From positions 1 to 64,000 of the forward strand of contig JACRLO010000027.1 in NCBI GenBank assembly GCA_016235245.1: a DNA stretch of 64,000 bases, read 5' to 3'. Below are positions 27,299-37,178 of the stretch, piece by piece. Under the pieces are notes generated by a model that saw nothing but the letters and a program-made list of their open reading frames with translations, did no database searches and had not been told where the DNA came from. Numbering within the stretch: the first letter of the stretch is position 1; every line of letters begins with the position of its first letter. Source of the stretch: Nitrospirota bacterium (GTDB lineage: Bacteria > Nitrospirota > Thermodesulfovibrionia > Thermodesulfovibrionales > UBA6898). The position numbers and the translations under genes were made by a program.

Positions 27299-28060
27299 AT
27301 GAAAGGAAAAACAGCAAAGAGTGTATTGGTATTCGTTGTTGCCGTATTTTCGATGAGTTTGATGGTCGGGTGCTCCCATCTGGAGAAGGCCCCCAACAGA
27401 GAAGGGTATGTCATGTATCACAAACCGCTGCCGGAGGCAGACCGGGCGATTGAGAAGGCCCGCGCTGCGGGCAAAGACAAAGAATGCCCGGCAGAATTCA
27501 ACGCTGCAAAAGCCAAGGTAGACGAAGCCTTTGAAATCTACATGGCATGCCGTAATCAGGAAGCGATGGATATGGCAAAAGACGCGATCAACAAGTTTAA
27601 TGCTCTTTGTCCGCCTAAACCGGTGGCAGAGGTAAAACCTGAGCCCAAGCCAGTGACGCCACCGCCGCCTCCGCCGCCTCCGGCTCCAGTCGTTGCACCG
27701 GTAAAGATAATCCTTGAGGATATACATTTCGACTTTGATAAGGCGAAACTTACGAAAGAGGCAATAGCTATTCTCGACAGCAACATTAAGACACTGAAAG
27801 CAAACCCGCGCGTAACTGTTCAGGTCGAGGGACATACCTGTGCTCATGGTGCTGAAGCTTACAATATGGCCCTGGGAGAACGCAGGGCAATTGCAGTTAA
27901 GGAATACCTTGTGCAGAAGGGTATAACTGCCGACAGGATGACGACGATCAGCTATGGCGAAACCAGACTCGCCATGCCGGAGAAACCAACACCAAAGAAC
28001 AAGAATGCAGCGGAAGCAAAGGAAAACAGACGCGTCCACTTTGAAGTAATCGTAAAATAG
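27299..28060 (+). CDS. OmpA-family outer-membrane lipoprotein
   Basis: A 253-aa lipoprotein. The ATG at 27299 is preceded by CAGGAGGGCAGAG; earlier in-frame ATGs lack this and would bury the signal. Signal peptide 1-24 ends in the lipobox LMVGC with the lipidated Cys at 25. Residues ~45-105 are Ala/Lys/Glu rich helices, then a proline linker (TPPPPPPPPAP) leads to an OmpA domain (~138-253) with FDFDKAKLTKEA and the peptidoglycan-binding region VEGHTCAHGAEAYNMALGE. It should anchor the outer membrane to the cell wall. It is an isolated gene with its own promoter and a following hairpin. Confidence 0.9.
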   Translation: MKGKTAKSVLVFVVAVFSMSLMVGCSHLEKAPNREGYVMYHKPLPEADRAIEKARAAGKDKECPAEFNAAKAKVDEAFEIYMACRNQEAMDMAKDAINKFNALCPPKPVAEVKPEPKPVTPPPPPPPPAPVVAPVKIILEDIHFDFDKAKLTKEAIAILDSNIKTLKANPRVTVQVEGHTCAHGAEAYNMALGERRAIAVKEYLVQKGITADRMTTISYGETRLAMPEKPTPKNKNAAEAKENRRVHFEVIVK

Positions 28061-28072
28061 AAGCACGAGGGC

Positions 28073-28110
28073 AAGGGGCCGGGAAACGTCATGCGTTGAC
28101 CCGGCCCTTT
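28073..28110 (+). terminator. Hairpin after the OmpA-type gene, probable terminator
   Basis: AAGGGGCCGGG pairs with CCCGGCCCTTT around a 16-base loop, 12 bases after the stop. The T-run is short (TTT), so termination may be partial. From here to ftsH (28111-28368) there is a 64-codon open frame (28171-28365) that I do not trust. Confidence 0.55.
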
Positions 28111-28368
28111 GATCTTGATACGTATGCCAACGATGTAATCTGACTTGACGATTGCGGGGCAAAGGACAGAATGTCGTACAAACCAAGGCACCGTCATTTG
28201 CAAACCGATCTTTTCCCGACAGCCGGCAGCGTTCTTCAGTGCTTTATACCATACAAAACCGCTGGGGATCTGATCGTGGCTAAGATCAGACAGATCAAGG
28301 ACATGAACTCCGTGGACCGCTCCCTGAACATCAATAAAACAATGGATGAGGGCATACCGTTCTAAAGC

Positions 28369-30249
28369 ATGGCTGAACTCAGGAAAGACAGCATTGGCGG
28401 TATCCCCAATATGTATTGGCGATACGTCGCGGCACTTGCTATCACTGCAGTGGTCATATTCACCTGGAACACCTTTTTCAATGTCGGCCCTCCGCCCCGC
28501 TATACGATAAACTACACGCAGTTCATGGAGCAGCTGAACGCCGGGACCATAAAATCCGTTTCAATAAAAAAGCTGCTTGTACACGGGGAACTCTCAAAGG
28601 AAGTCAGCCTGCCGTTTCCGGGGGAACAGAAACCCGCAACCGTAAAACACTTTCTTACCGTCCTGCCTTCTTTCCAGGGGGAACAGCTTCTGTCCCAACT
28701 GAAGGAAAAAAACGTAATGATAACCATCGAATCAGGAGAAGAAGGCTTCTTCACGCAGTTCATGATCGGCATCCTGCCATGGGTGCTGATCATCGGCATC
28801 TGGGTCCTGGTCATGAGAAAAAGTCAGCAGATTCAGGGCGGTCCCGGAGGACTCTTTACGTTTGGGGCAAGCAAGGCCAAACTGTTCGATGTGAAGAAAC
28901 CGGGTGTTACCTTCAAAGACGTTGCCGGCATGGACAATGTAAAGATGGAGCTGCGGGAAACGATAGAGTTCCTGAAAGACCCCTCCCGGTTCGAAAAGAT
29001 CGGCGCAAAAGTGCCTAAGGGGGTGCTTCTGATCGGGCCTCCGGGAACCGGCAAGACCCTCCTTGCACGTGCAACCGCCGGAGAGGCTGCAGTGCCTTTT
29101 TACAGCATCAGCGCCTCTGAATTCATCGAGATGTTCGTGGGAGTAGGCGCCTCACGCGTCAGGGATATGTTTAAAAAGGCAAAAGATACCCATCCGAGTA
29201 TTATATTTATCGATGAGATAGATTCTGTGGGACGAACACGCGGCACCGGTCTTGGCGGCGGTCATGATGAAAGAGAACAGACCCTGAATCAGCTTCTGAG
29301 CGAAATGGACGGATTCGATCCTCACACCGAGGTGATCGTCATGGCAGCAACGAACAGGCCTGATGTGCTGGATCCTGCACTCCTGAGGCCCGGAAGGTTT
29401 GACCGGCATATTGTGATAGACAGGCCGGGATGGAAAGAACGGAAGGCGATCCTTGAAATTCATGCAAGGGGCAAGCTGCTTTCAGATAATGTCGATTTCG
29501 AAATTCTGGCTCGGGGAACACCCGGCATGACAGGCGCAGACCTTGAGAATCTTGCAAACGAAGCAGCCCTCGTTGCCCTGAGAAAGGGCAAGGAGAAGAT
29601 CGATATGCATGACTTCGAAGAGGCGCAAGACATTATTCTCATGGGAGCAGTGAGAGAAGAGACCATAAGTGAAAAGGAAAAGAGGATAACCGCATATCAT
29701 GAGGCAGGCCACACCCTGGTCTCCTGGAGTCTCCCCGGCGCTGACCCGATATATAAGGTCAGCATCATCCCGCGCGGCATGGCAATGGGTGTCACACAGC
29801 TCCTTCCTGAGGAAGACCGGCATTACTATCCGCGCATATATCTCATGGACAAATTGAGCATAGCCCTTGCAGGAAGAGTTGCCGAAAAACTCGTTTTTAA
29901 CGACAGTAGCAGCGGTGCGCAGAACGATCTGAAAGAAGCAACAGCACTCGCAGAAAAGATGGTGGCGCAGTGGGGAATGAGCGATCGGGTCGGCCCGATC
30001 AATCTCGGCAGAGGAGAGGAGCATCCGTTTCTCGGCAGGGAGTTGTCTGCGCCGAAGCGGTATAGTGAAGAAATGGCCTGGATCATGGATCAGGAAATTC
30101 AGAAGCTGATCATTGATTCGGAATCAAGGGCAACAGAAATACTGGAAGGAAAAAGAACTACGCTTGATGCCCTTGCTGAAGCCCTGATCAGGGACGAGAT
30201 CCTTGAACGGGCTGATGTGGAGCGGATAATACAGGGTTCCATTGAATAA
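28369..30249 (+). CDS. ftsH: FtsH ATP-dependent zinc metalloprotease
   Basis: A 626-aa membrane protease with TM1 (~17-35), a small periplasmic domain, TM2 (~125-147), a AAA+ module and an M41 peptidase. Walker A GPPGTGKT begins near residue 223. Walker [12 protein letters not shown], the second region of homology [17 protein letters not shown] and the zinc site HEAGH (444-448) are all intact. It degrades misfolded membrane and regulatory proteins as a hexamer. Length is normal. The C-terminus ends soon after the protease domain. No operon partner is evident. Confidence 0.96.
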   Translation: MAELRKDSIGGIPNMYWRYVAALAITAVVIFTWNTFFNVGPPPRYTINYTQFMEQLNAGTIKSVSIKKLLVHGELSKEVSLPFPGEQKPATVKHFLTVLPSFQGEQLLSQLKEKNVMITIESGEEGFFTQFMIGILPWVLIIGIWVLVMRKSQQIQGGPGGLFTFGASKAKLFDVKKPGVTFKDVAGMDNVKMELRETIEFLKDPSRFEKIGAKVPKGVLLIGPPGTGKTLLARATAGEAAVPFYSISASEFIEMFVGVGASRVRDMFKKAKDTHPSIIFIDEIDSVGRTRGTGLGGGHDEREQTLNQLLSEMDGFDPHTEVIVMAATNRPDVLDPALLRPGRFDRHIVIDRPGWKERKAILEIHARGKLLSDNVDFEILARGTPGMTGADLENLANEAALVALRKGKEKIDMHDFEEAQDIILMGAVREETISEKEKRITAYHEAGHTLVSWSLPGADPIYKVSIIPRGMAMGVTQLLPEEDRHYYPRIYLMDKLSIALAGRVAEKLVFNDSSSGAQNDLKEATALAEKMVAQWGMSDRVGPINLGRGEEHPFLGRELSAPKRYSEEMAWIMDQEIQKLIIDSESRATEILEGKRTTLDALAEALIRDEILERADVERIIQGSIE

Positions 30250-30387
30250 CCTATTCGTATGACATCGCCCACGCGGCAATAGGGTAAAGGGTGCCGTTTA
30301 CCCCCTAATACAGGACCGCCCCATTCTGATTTGCGGTTTCGGCTGTGAAAGAGCATTTATACAACGCCCCGTGCAGACCGTGAAAAA

Positions 30388-30681
30388 TCAGTTCCAACTG
30401 ATTATTTTGCTGAAATGAAAGTGCAAGGCAGGCTGTAACATGGGGTTCATGAGTTCAGCAAAGGAAATACCCACAAAATAAAGGTTCCCCCTCCCCGCAC
30501 AATGAACCACCCTCCCCCGGATCGTATCTTTCTGGCGCATACCGTTTGCTGCAAGAAATTCTATTTCAATCGATGCCGCTGTCCCTGGCTTTATGGCTTC
30601 AGACGAGTAGAGACCCAAACCGGCAAGTGATATATTTGCGACAAGCGCTTCAAAGGGGACCGCATTTTCGTCTTCTGTCAG
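30388..30681 (-). pseudogene. PilZ-domain gene truncated at its 5' end
   Basis: The minus strand encodes the C-terminal ~97 residues of a PilZ domain: ALVANISLAGLGLYS contains the NxSxxG c-di-GMP-binding motif, and GRVVHCAG and FVGISFAEL are typical strands. The N-terminal RxxxR arm that also grips c-di-GMP is missing. To the right of ~30682 the same frame runs antisense through a response-regulator sequence, so the true 5' end has been lost by a rearrangement. The remaining frame could only start inside foreign sequence. It is probably non-functional. Confidence 0.7.
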
Positions 30682-30682
30682 T

Positions 30683-31975
30683 GACCAGGTCCAAAACATC
30701 GAACTTCTCGAGACATATCTTGCCCCGCAGGGGTATGACATTGTCAGGGCAGAAAGCGGAGCAGAAGCGCTCTGGAAACTTTCCGGCAATCAAATCGATC
30801 TAGTTCTGCTGGACGTCATGATGCCCGGCATGAATGGTTTTGAAGTTACCTTCAGGGTCAGGCAAAATGATACCGATCGACAGCTTCCGATAATCCTGGT
30901 CACTGCGTTACGGGAAACAGAAGACCGGGTAAAAGGCATTAAAGCCGGTTGTGATGATTTTATTTCAAAGCCTGTTGACAAGATGGAGCTTTTAGCCAGG
31001 GTCAGGTCTCTGCTGAGGGTCAAGGCCTACAACGACCTGCTGGACAATTATCGGGAAGAACTTGAGGCAACAAAACTATCCGCAGTTGAAGCCAGTGAAT
31101 TTGCCGAGAGCGTCATAAACACCGTGCGTGAACCCTTAATCGCTCTGGATCAGGATTTACGGGTAGTCAAAGTCAGCCGCTCCTTCTATGAATTCTTCAA
31201 GGTAAACCCCCAGGAGACTGTGGGGCGGCTTATCTATGACCTGGGTGATAAACAGTGGGATATCCCTGGGCTGCGGGAACTTCTCGAAACCATCCTTCCC
31301 CAAAAAACGACCTTTGATAACTATGAGGTAGAGCACGATTTTGCCATCATCGGCAGACGCACCATGCTTTTGAACGCCCGGCAGATTCAGCGGAAGATGG
31401 GCAAGGAACGGATCATCCTCCTGGCCATCGAGGACATCACCTAACGCAAACAGTCAGAGGAAAAGATCCAGCAGATGGCCTTCCATGATTTCCTGACAGG
31501 TCTTCCCAACCGCAAACTTTTCTCCGATCACCTGAACATTGCCCTGGCCCATGCCCAGAGGAATCAAAACAAAATAGGCATCGCAATGCTCGACCTCGAT
31601 AATTTCAAGGACGTCAATGACACCCTTGGTCATGATACAGGAGATCTCCTTCTCAAAGCTACGGCAGAGCGGCTAAGTGCATCTCTGAGGAAGGGTGATA
31701 CGGTTGCACGCTTTGGCGGCGACGAATTTGTGCTGATCCTGCACGACATGGAGGGAATGGAAGGTGCAATCGAGGTTGCACAGAAGATCGTTGAGCGGTT
31801 TCGTGAGCCTTTCCTCATTGAAACCCATCACCTTGTGGTGACAACGAGTATCGGCATCGCTGTCTATCCTGATGATGGAAAAGATGAAGGCATCCTCCTG
31901 AAAAATGCCGATATTGCCATGTATCAGGCAAAGCAGGCAGGGCGGGCACAATACCAGCTCTATAAAGAGGCCTGA
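30683..31975 (+). pseudogene. REC-PAS-GGDEF gene, 5'-truncated and with an in-frame TAA
   Basis: The frame begins abruptly inside a receiver domain (DQVQNIELLETYLAPQGY), lacking the ~9 residues before the acidic pair; no start codon lies upstream in frame before a TAG at 30608. The receiver (D in LLDVMMP), a PAS domain (~31110-31440) and a GGDEF domain with intact RFGGDEFVLIL follow. TAA at 31442-31444 separates PAS from GGDEF where EDITERK-type sequence usually continues (here EDIT, stop, RKQSEE). The GGDEF part (from ATG 31475) could still be made alone and form c-di-GMP. The receiver closely resembles that of the next gene, so the two are likely duplicates. Confidence 0.75.
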
Positions 31976-32009
31976 GGATGTTTAAGAGTCACATTACAAG
32001 GGATAGAGG

Positions 32010-33524
32010 ATGAACAATAAACCCGTAATTCTGGTTGTTGATGACCAGATCCAGAACATCGAACTTCTCGAAGCACATCTCGCTCCGCAGGGATATGAAA
32101 TTCTCAAGGCAGAGGATGGTGAAGCAGCACTCATGGTTGTCAGGGAGAACCCTGTTGACCTCGTGCTGCTTGACGTCATGATGCCGAAGATCGACGGGTT
32201 TGAGGTCTGCAGGAGGATCAAGGCGGACGAGAGGCTCCGGAACATTCCTGTCGTCCTGATTACAGCCCTTGCGGCAAAGGAAGACAGGATCAAAGGCATC
32301 GAGGCTGGGGCAGAGGACTTCATCTCAAAACCGATCGATAAAGGAGAAGTCCTCGCCCGGGTCAGAATGCTTCTTAAAATGAAGACCCTGAACGACCGTC
32401 TTAATCACGCCTACGAAGAGATCAACAATATGACGAACTTTGGCGAGGCGAGCATCCTGTCTTTTGATCCACTGAAATTTGCCTTCCTCCCGAAGGTGGA
32501 TGATATTGTAAATCAGATAATCCGTAAAACGTCCGATGCCTTTGACAGACCGCAATTAGTTATTGTTGGAATTCCTGATGAGCATCATGACTGGCAGTGG
32601 TACCACTATGAGTATATGCTGAATGAGCTTACCAGGACACCGCTCTCCTTCGACTTCCAGCAAACAGTTGGGGATACCGATAAACCGAGAATCGTTTTTT
32701 ATAACGAAAACGACCAGAGCCAATCGGAATTGCATATAATTAAGGAAAAGCTCGCATCCCTGATGATACCAGTCTCCAACATGGCATGCTATCAGAGCCA
32801 ATCGCTATGCATATTTGCAGTAAATTACAACAGGGATGTTACACCGTATGACGCGTCGGTCTTAAACAGCTTTGTTATGCAGAGTCTGTTTCTGAAGTCC
32901 CTCTCCGGCCAGATTCTCGAAACAGAATCCGCTTTTGAATATACCGTCTATGCGCTTGCTCGGGCATCAGAGGCATATGACGAGGACACAGGCAATCATA
33001 TTCTTCGGGTTGGTGATTACTGCGCCATGATCGCAGAGGGCCTCAAAATGCCTGAGAAATTTATTGAGGCTATGCGTATTCAGGCCACCCTGCATGATGT
33101 CGGCAAAGTTCATGTCCATCCCGATATTCTGAGAAAGCAGGGGGAACTCACGCCCGAAGAATGGGTCAAGGTAAAAGAACATACCGCGCACGGGTCGAAG
33201 ATCATCGGAAATCATCAGAGACTGGTCATGGCAAGTAAAATAGCCTCATCGCATCATGAGCGGTGGGATGGAAGCGGTTATCCGCAGGGACTGAAAGGCG
33301 ATAAAATCCCTATTGAAGGACGGATTTTAAACATTGCAGACCAATACGACGCACTGAGAAACAGTCGCTCCTATAAACCGGCCTTCGATCATCAGACCAC
33401 ATATAAGATTTTAGTCAGTGGTGATGGGAGATCATTGCCTGCGCATTTTGATCCCGAAGTGATGCGTCAGTTCAAGAAACTCCATAATCGTTTTGAGGAA
33501 TCGTATGAAAGACGAAAAGGCTGA
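32010..33524 (+). CDS. Response regulator with HD-GYP c-di-GMP phosphodiesterase
   Basis: A 504-aa protein. The REC domain (1-125) has D55-region LVLLDVMMPK and KPIDKGE. The middle ~150 residues (~150-310) are not a domain I recognise. The C-terminal HD-GYP domain (~315-495) shows HDVGKVHV, a histidine-rich SSHHERWDGSGYP and ADQYDALR. It should degrade c-di-GMP when phosphorylated, the opposite of the damaged GGDEF protein just upstream. A ribosome site (GGATAGAGG) precedes the ATG. Its probable kinase is the large hybrid kinase downstream. Confidence 0.9.
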   Translation: MNNKPVILVVDDQIQNIELLEAHLAPQGYEILKAEDGEAALMVVRENPVDLVLLDVMMPKIDGFEVCRRIKADERLRNIPVVLITALAAKEDRIKGIEAGAEDFISKPIDKGEVLARVRMLLKMKTLNDRLNHAYEEINNMTNFGEASILSFDPLKFAFLPKVDDIVNQIIRKTSDAFDRPQLVIVGIPDEHHDWQWYHYEYMLNELTRTPLSFDFQQTVGDTDKPRIVFYNENDQSQSELHIIKEKLASLMIPVSNMACYQSQSLCIFAVNYNRDVTPYDASVLNSFVMQSLFLKSLSGQILETESAFEYTVYALARASEAYDEDTGNHILRVGDYCAMIAEGLKMPEKFIEAMRIQATLHDVGKVHVHPDILRKQGELTPEEWVKVKEHTAHGSKIIGNHQRLVMASKIASSHHERWDGSGYPQGLKGDKIPIEGRILNIADQYDALRNSRSYKPAFDHQTTYKILVSGDGRSLPAHFDPEVMRQFKKLHNRFEESYERRKG

Positions 33525-33750
33525 TGTTCCCCCTGTTGAAAATGCATTTCCCTTATGTGGCAAATTCCGATTTTGTTGACCCGCCCCAACACAGTGATCT
33601 GCCCGGATCTCAAATGCCCCCTCATCCTAAGAACTCATTCAGATTTTAGCGCCAATTTCGTATAATACCTTCACGGGTTCAAATCCGGAGAAAGATGCGG
33701 GGCTGAAATATTGCAGATAGATACACTATGACAAAGCAGAGAATTGTCTG

Positions 33751-36700
33751 ATGCTGAACCGGCGACATTCAATATCCAGAGTCATTACCTACATCTCAGC
33801 CGCGGTCATCAGCATTTTTGTGATCGCCATTCCGCTCAGTTATTTTGTTATCTCGTATCAGTATATGGCCGGAAGTCTGAAGACCGATGCTGAAATTAAT
33901 GCCGCCATAATCTCTCATTCAATGAATCTGGAAGGTCCCGAGCAGGAGATCGGACAGGAAAAACTTACGGAATCGATCTCACAGCGGCTCAGACAGGGCA
34001 GCGGTGAGATCCGGCGTCTCGTCAATGAGAAAAATGTGGTTGTGGCTGAAACTGCCGACCATATCAAACCGCCCTTTATCATGCAGGCCGCTCTTCTTAC
34101 CAACCCTGACAAGGCCACTCTCAGGGTTGAGATTTATCGTTCTGTCCGTCCGCTGGTCGAAAGAACATTGCTGATCGCGCTTCTGGGGTCCATTGTCGGC
34201 ACAGTCGTTTTTATTACCCTGAGAAACCTGCCGCTCAAGACACTCTACCGCTCTGAAATGGCGCTCATACAAAGCGAAGAGAGATACAGAGATTTATTCG
34301 ACAGCGCCTCTGACCTCATCCAGATCATCTCGCCTGAGGGGGCCATTGTGTATGTCAATCGGTCATGGCTCAAAGTGATGAAATACGATCAGCAGGAGAT
34401 CGAGGGGCGGCCCTTTCTGGATATCGTCCATCCTGAAGACAGGCAGATGTTTACCGCAGCCTTTCAGGCGCTGCTGGCAGGGGAAATAACCGACCGCTTC
34501 GAAGCCAGACTCATCACGAAGTCCGGGACGATCATCCAGGTCGAGGGGAGCGTTGATTGCGGATTCAGGGACGGACAGCCCGTATCGTTCCGGGCCATCT
34601 TTCATGACAGCACAAAACGCAGGATCGTCGAAGACGCCCTGTACCATTCGGTGGAAGACCTTGAATCAAAGACTGTTGAACTTCAGGACGCATACGCAAA
34701 GATCGAGACCGACCGAAACAATCTGCGTTCGGCCCTCACCGTCTTTGCCGAGATCATATCCGACATAGAAAAGAAAAAGGGCTTCGAATCCTATGTCTAT
34801 GAGCCGCAGGAAAACCCTTTTATCCCTGTCTGCTGGCAGACCCTCAACTGCGGCCATCTGGAATGCCCGGTATACGGCAAAGTGAATATCCGATGCTGGC
34901 AGATAGCGGGAACGCACTGCGGCGGCATGATACAGGGACATTTTGCCCGAAAATTCAGCGATTGCAAGGAATGCCGCGTATATAAACTGTCGATCACAGA
35001 CCCGGCCTTCGAAATACGTGAGACCTTCAGCAATATGATGCATATTCTTCAGATCAAGCATAATGAACTGGTAGCGGCACGTCTGGCCTCGGAAGAGGCC
35101 AGCAGACTGAAATCGGAAATCCTTGCGAATATGAGCCACGAAATTCGTACGCCGATGAACGGCATTATCGGCATGACGCTGCTGGCGCTGGATACTGAAC
35201 TGACCGTCGAGCAGCGCGACTACCTGGTAAACGTGCGCAAAAGCGCCTATGCACTCCTGGACCTGATCAATGACATCCTGGATTTTTCAAAGATCGATGC
35301 AGGCAAAATGACGCTCGAAGATACAGACTTTAACCTGCGCGTGCTTATGGAGGACGTGATCGATACCCTGGCGCCGCAGGCTGCTGAAAAGGGGCTTGAA
35401 CTGGCACTGCTCCTCAGTCATGATGTGCCGTCGCTCCTCAGGGGAGATCCGGGCAGGCTGCGCCAGATCCTCCTTAACCTTGGCGGCAACGCCGTGAAGT
35501 TTACGCAGACGGGTGATGTTCTGATCAGCGCCGAACTGATTGAGGAGACCGACAATACTGCTGCCATTCTGTTTCGGGTGAAGGATTCGGGGATAGGCAT
35601 CCCGGCCGATAAGCAGCAGAACATATTCGAGGCTTTTGTCCAGGCTGACGGCTCTACAACCCGCCTCCACGGAGGTACGGGACTTGGCCTCTCGATATCA
35701 AGGAAGCTGGCCGATATGATGGGCGGCGAAATAACACTTGAGAGCGAACCAGGAAAAGGCAGCAGCTTCTGGTTTACCTTGTCCTTTGCTAAACAGCAGG
35801 GCGTTCATGCACCAGAGGAGGCCTCGGGCTTTGATTTCAGGGGCATCAGGGTCCTGATCTCCGATGACAATGCGACAAACAGTGACATCCTGATCAGGAT
35901 GTTCGGCAGTGTGGGCTGCCTCACCGATGCGGCAGCAGGCGGGGCATCCACCATTGAAGCACTCGGTGAAGCTGCCGCTGCGGGAAGGCCGTACCACGCA
36001 GTAGTGCTTGATTTGCAGGTGCCCGACATGAACGGTGAACACACTGCCGCTATCATCAGGAACACACCCTCGATTAAAGATACGGCGGTAATTGTAATCA
36101 CGTCGCTCGGAAATCGCGGGGACGTGGCTCATTTGCGGGAACTCGGCTGCGAAGGGTATCTCGTAAGACCGGTAAAACAGACTTTTCTGCTGGATGTTAT
36201 GGCTGCAATCCTGAGCGCAAGAGCGGAGGGAAAACGCAGAGAGATATCTCCTGTGGTAACAAGGTACGCCATTGCCGAGAGAAAATTCAGTGACCTCAGC
36301 ATCCTCGTGGTAGAGGACAACCCGATCAACCAAAAGCTCATTGTGTCGATGCTCAACAGGGGAGGATACAGCAGGATCGAGATGGCAGACAATGGCCGTA
36401 CAGCTGTCGAGACCTCAGGAAGAAATGACTTCGATATTAGTCTCATGGATGTCCAGATGCCGGAAATCGACGGCTTCGGGGCCACACAGTTAATCCGCGA
36501 AAGGGAAGCAGGCAGAAGACATACGGTTATCGTGGCAATGACAGCGCTTGCGATGAAGGGAGATCGCGAAAAATGCCTGGCAGCCGGAATGGACGATTAT
36601 CTCTCCAAGCCGATAGACCCTCATACCCTCTTCAAGGTCATCGAAAAATGGTCAAGATCGCAGACAGCCAAATATTTCAGACCGGCTGAGTACAGCATGG

Positions 36701-37089
36701 ATAAGGAGCATGAAACAAAAAAGAGCGTTTGCATGGCGTCGCCGATTGATATGCCTGCAGCCCTGACACGATTTGACAATGACAAGGTCTTTTTCAAAAC
36801 AATGCTCGATACCTTTCTGAACAGTCTCCCCCAAAAGATCCATGAACTTGAAGATGCCGTCAGATCGGGAGATGCTTCCCTGGTCGAACAGTGCAGCCAC
36901 AACATAAAGGGGGTGGCAGGAATGCTGAGCGCCCAGGCTGTCTTTTCTGCCGCGATGAAGATCGAGGGAAAGGGATCGGATAAAGACCTGACGGACGTTG
37001 CCGTGCTGATCAATGTCCTGAAAACGGAAATATCTGAACTGACCGCCTTTGCAAAAACTATTGAGACTGGGGCGGAGGGGTATATCTGA
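33751..37089 (+). CDS. Large hybrid sensor kinase: PAS, two-CW region, HisKA, HATPase, two REC, Hpt
   Basis: A 1112-aa membrane kinase. TM helices are at ~12-35 and ~130-152 around a short periplasmic part. A PAS domain follows (~172-300), then a cysteine-rich segment (~350-415) with paired CW motifs (CWQTLNC, CPVYG, CWQIAGTHC, CKECRVYK), the so-called two-CW arrangement likely to hold metal or sense redox. HisKA has H463 (MSHEIRTPMNG), followed by the ATPase, REC1 (D in VVLDLQVPDMNG), REC2 (D in SLMDVQMPEIDG) and a C-terminal Hpt (CSHNIKGVAGML). It is therefore a complete internal phosphorelay. The neighbouring REC-HD-GYP protein is a likely partner. Confidence 0.92.
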   Translation: MLNRRHSISRVITYISAAVISIFVIAIPLSYFVISYQYMAGSLKTDAEINAAIISHSMNLEGPEQEIGQEKLTESISQRLRQGSGEIRRLVNEKNVVVAETADHIKPPFIMQAALLTNPDKATLRVEIYRSVRPLVERTLLIALLGSIVGTVVFITLRNLPLKTLYRSEMALIQSEERYRDLFDSASDLIQIISPEGAIVYVNRSWLKVMKYDQQEIEGRPFLDIVHPEDRQMFTAAFQALLAGEITDRFEARLITKSGTIIQVEGSVDCGFRDGQPVSFRAIFHDSTKRRIVEDALYHSVEDLESKTVELQDAYAKIETDRNNLRSALTVFAEIISDIEKKKGFESYVYEPQENPFIPVCWQTLNCGHLECPVYGKVNIRCWQIAGTHCGGMIQGHFARKFSDCKECRVYKLSITDPAFEIRETFSNMMHILQIKHNELVAARLASEEASRLKSEILANMSHEIRTPMNGIIGMTLLALDTELTVEQRDYLVNVRKSAYALLDLINDILDFSKIDAGKMTLEDTDFNLRVLMEDVIDTLAPQAAEKGLELALLLSHDVPSLLRGDPGRLRQILLNLGGNAVKFTQTGDVLISAELIEETDNTAAILFRVKDSGIGIPADKQQNIFEAFVQADGSTTRLHGGTGLGLSISRKLADMMGGEITLESEPGKGSSFWFTLSFAKQQGVHAPEEASGFDFRGIRVLISDDNATNSDILIRMFGSVGCLTDAAAGGASTIEALGEAAAAGRPYHAVVLDLQVPDMNGEHTAAIIRNTPSIKDTAVIVITSLGNRGDVAHLRELGCEGYLVRPVKQTFLLDVMAAILSARAEGKRREISPVVTRYAIAERKFSDLSILVVEDNPINQKLIVSMLNRGGYSRIEMADNGRTAVETSGRNDFDISLMDVQMPEIDGFGATQLIREREAGRRHTVIVAMTALAMKGDREKCLAAGMDDYLSKPIDPHTLFKVIEKWSRSQTAKYFRPAEYSMDKEHETKKSVCMASPIDMPAALTRFDNDKVFFKTMLDTFLNSLPQKIHELEDAVRSGDASLVEQCSHNIKGVAGMLSAQAVFSAAMKIEGKGSDKDLTDVAVLINVLKTEISELTAFAKTIETGAEGYI

Positions 37090-37178
37090 TCTCATCCGTT
37101 TCTGTCATTCGTAATTCATGCCGGGCGATAATTACGGAAGCCATTGACAATTCGTTTTTTGGAAACGTAATCTAAATA

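Noticed and set aside
28171-28365. 64-codon open frame just before ftsH
   Set aside because: No ribosome site and no protein-like pattern; probably chance in the intergenic region.
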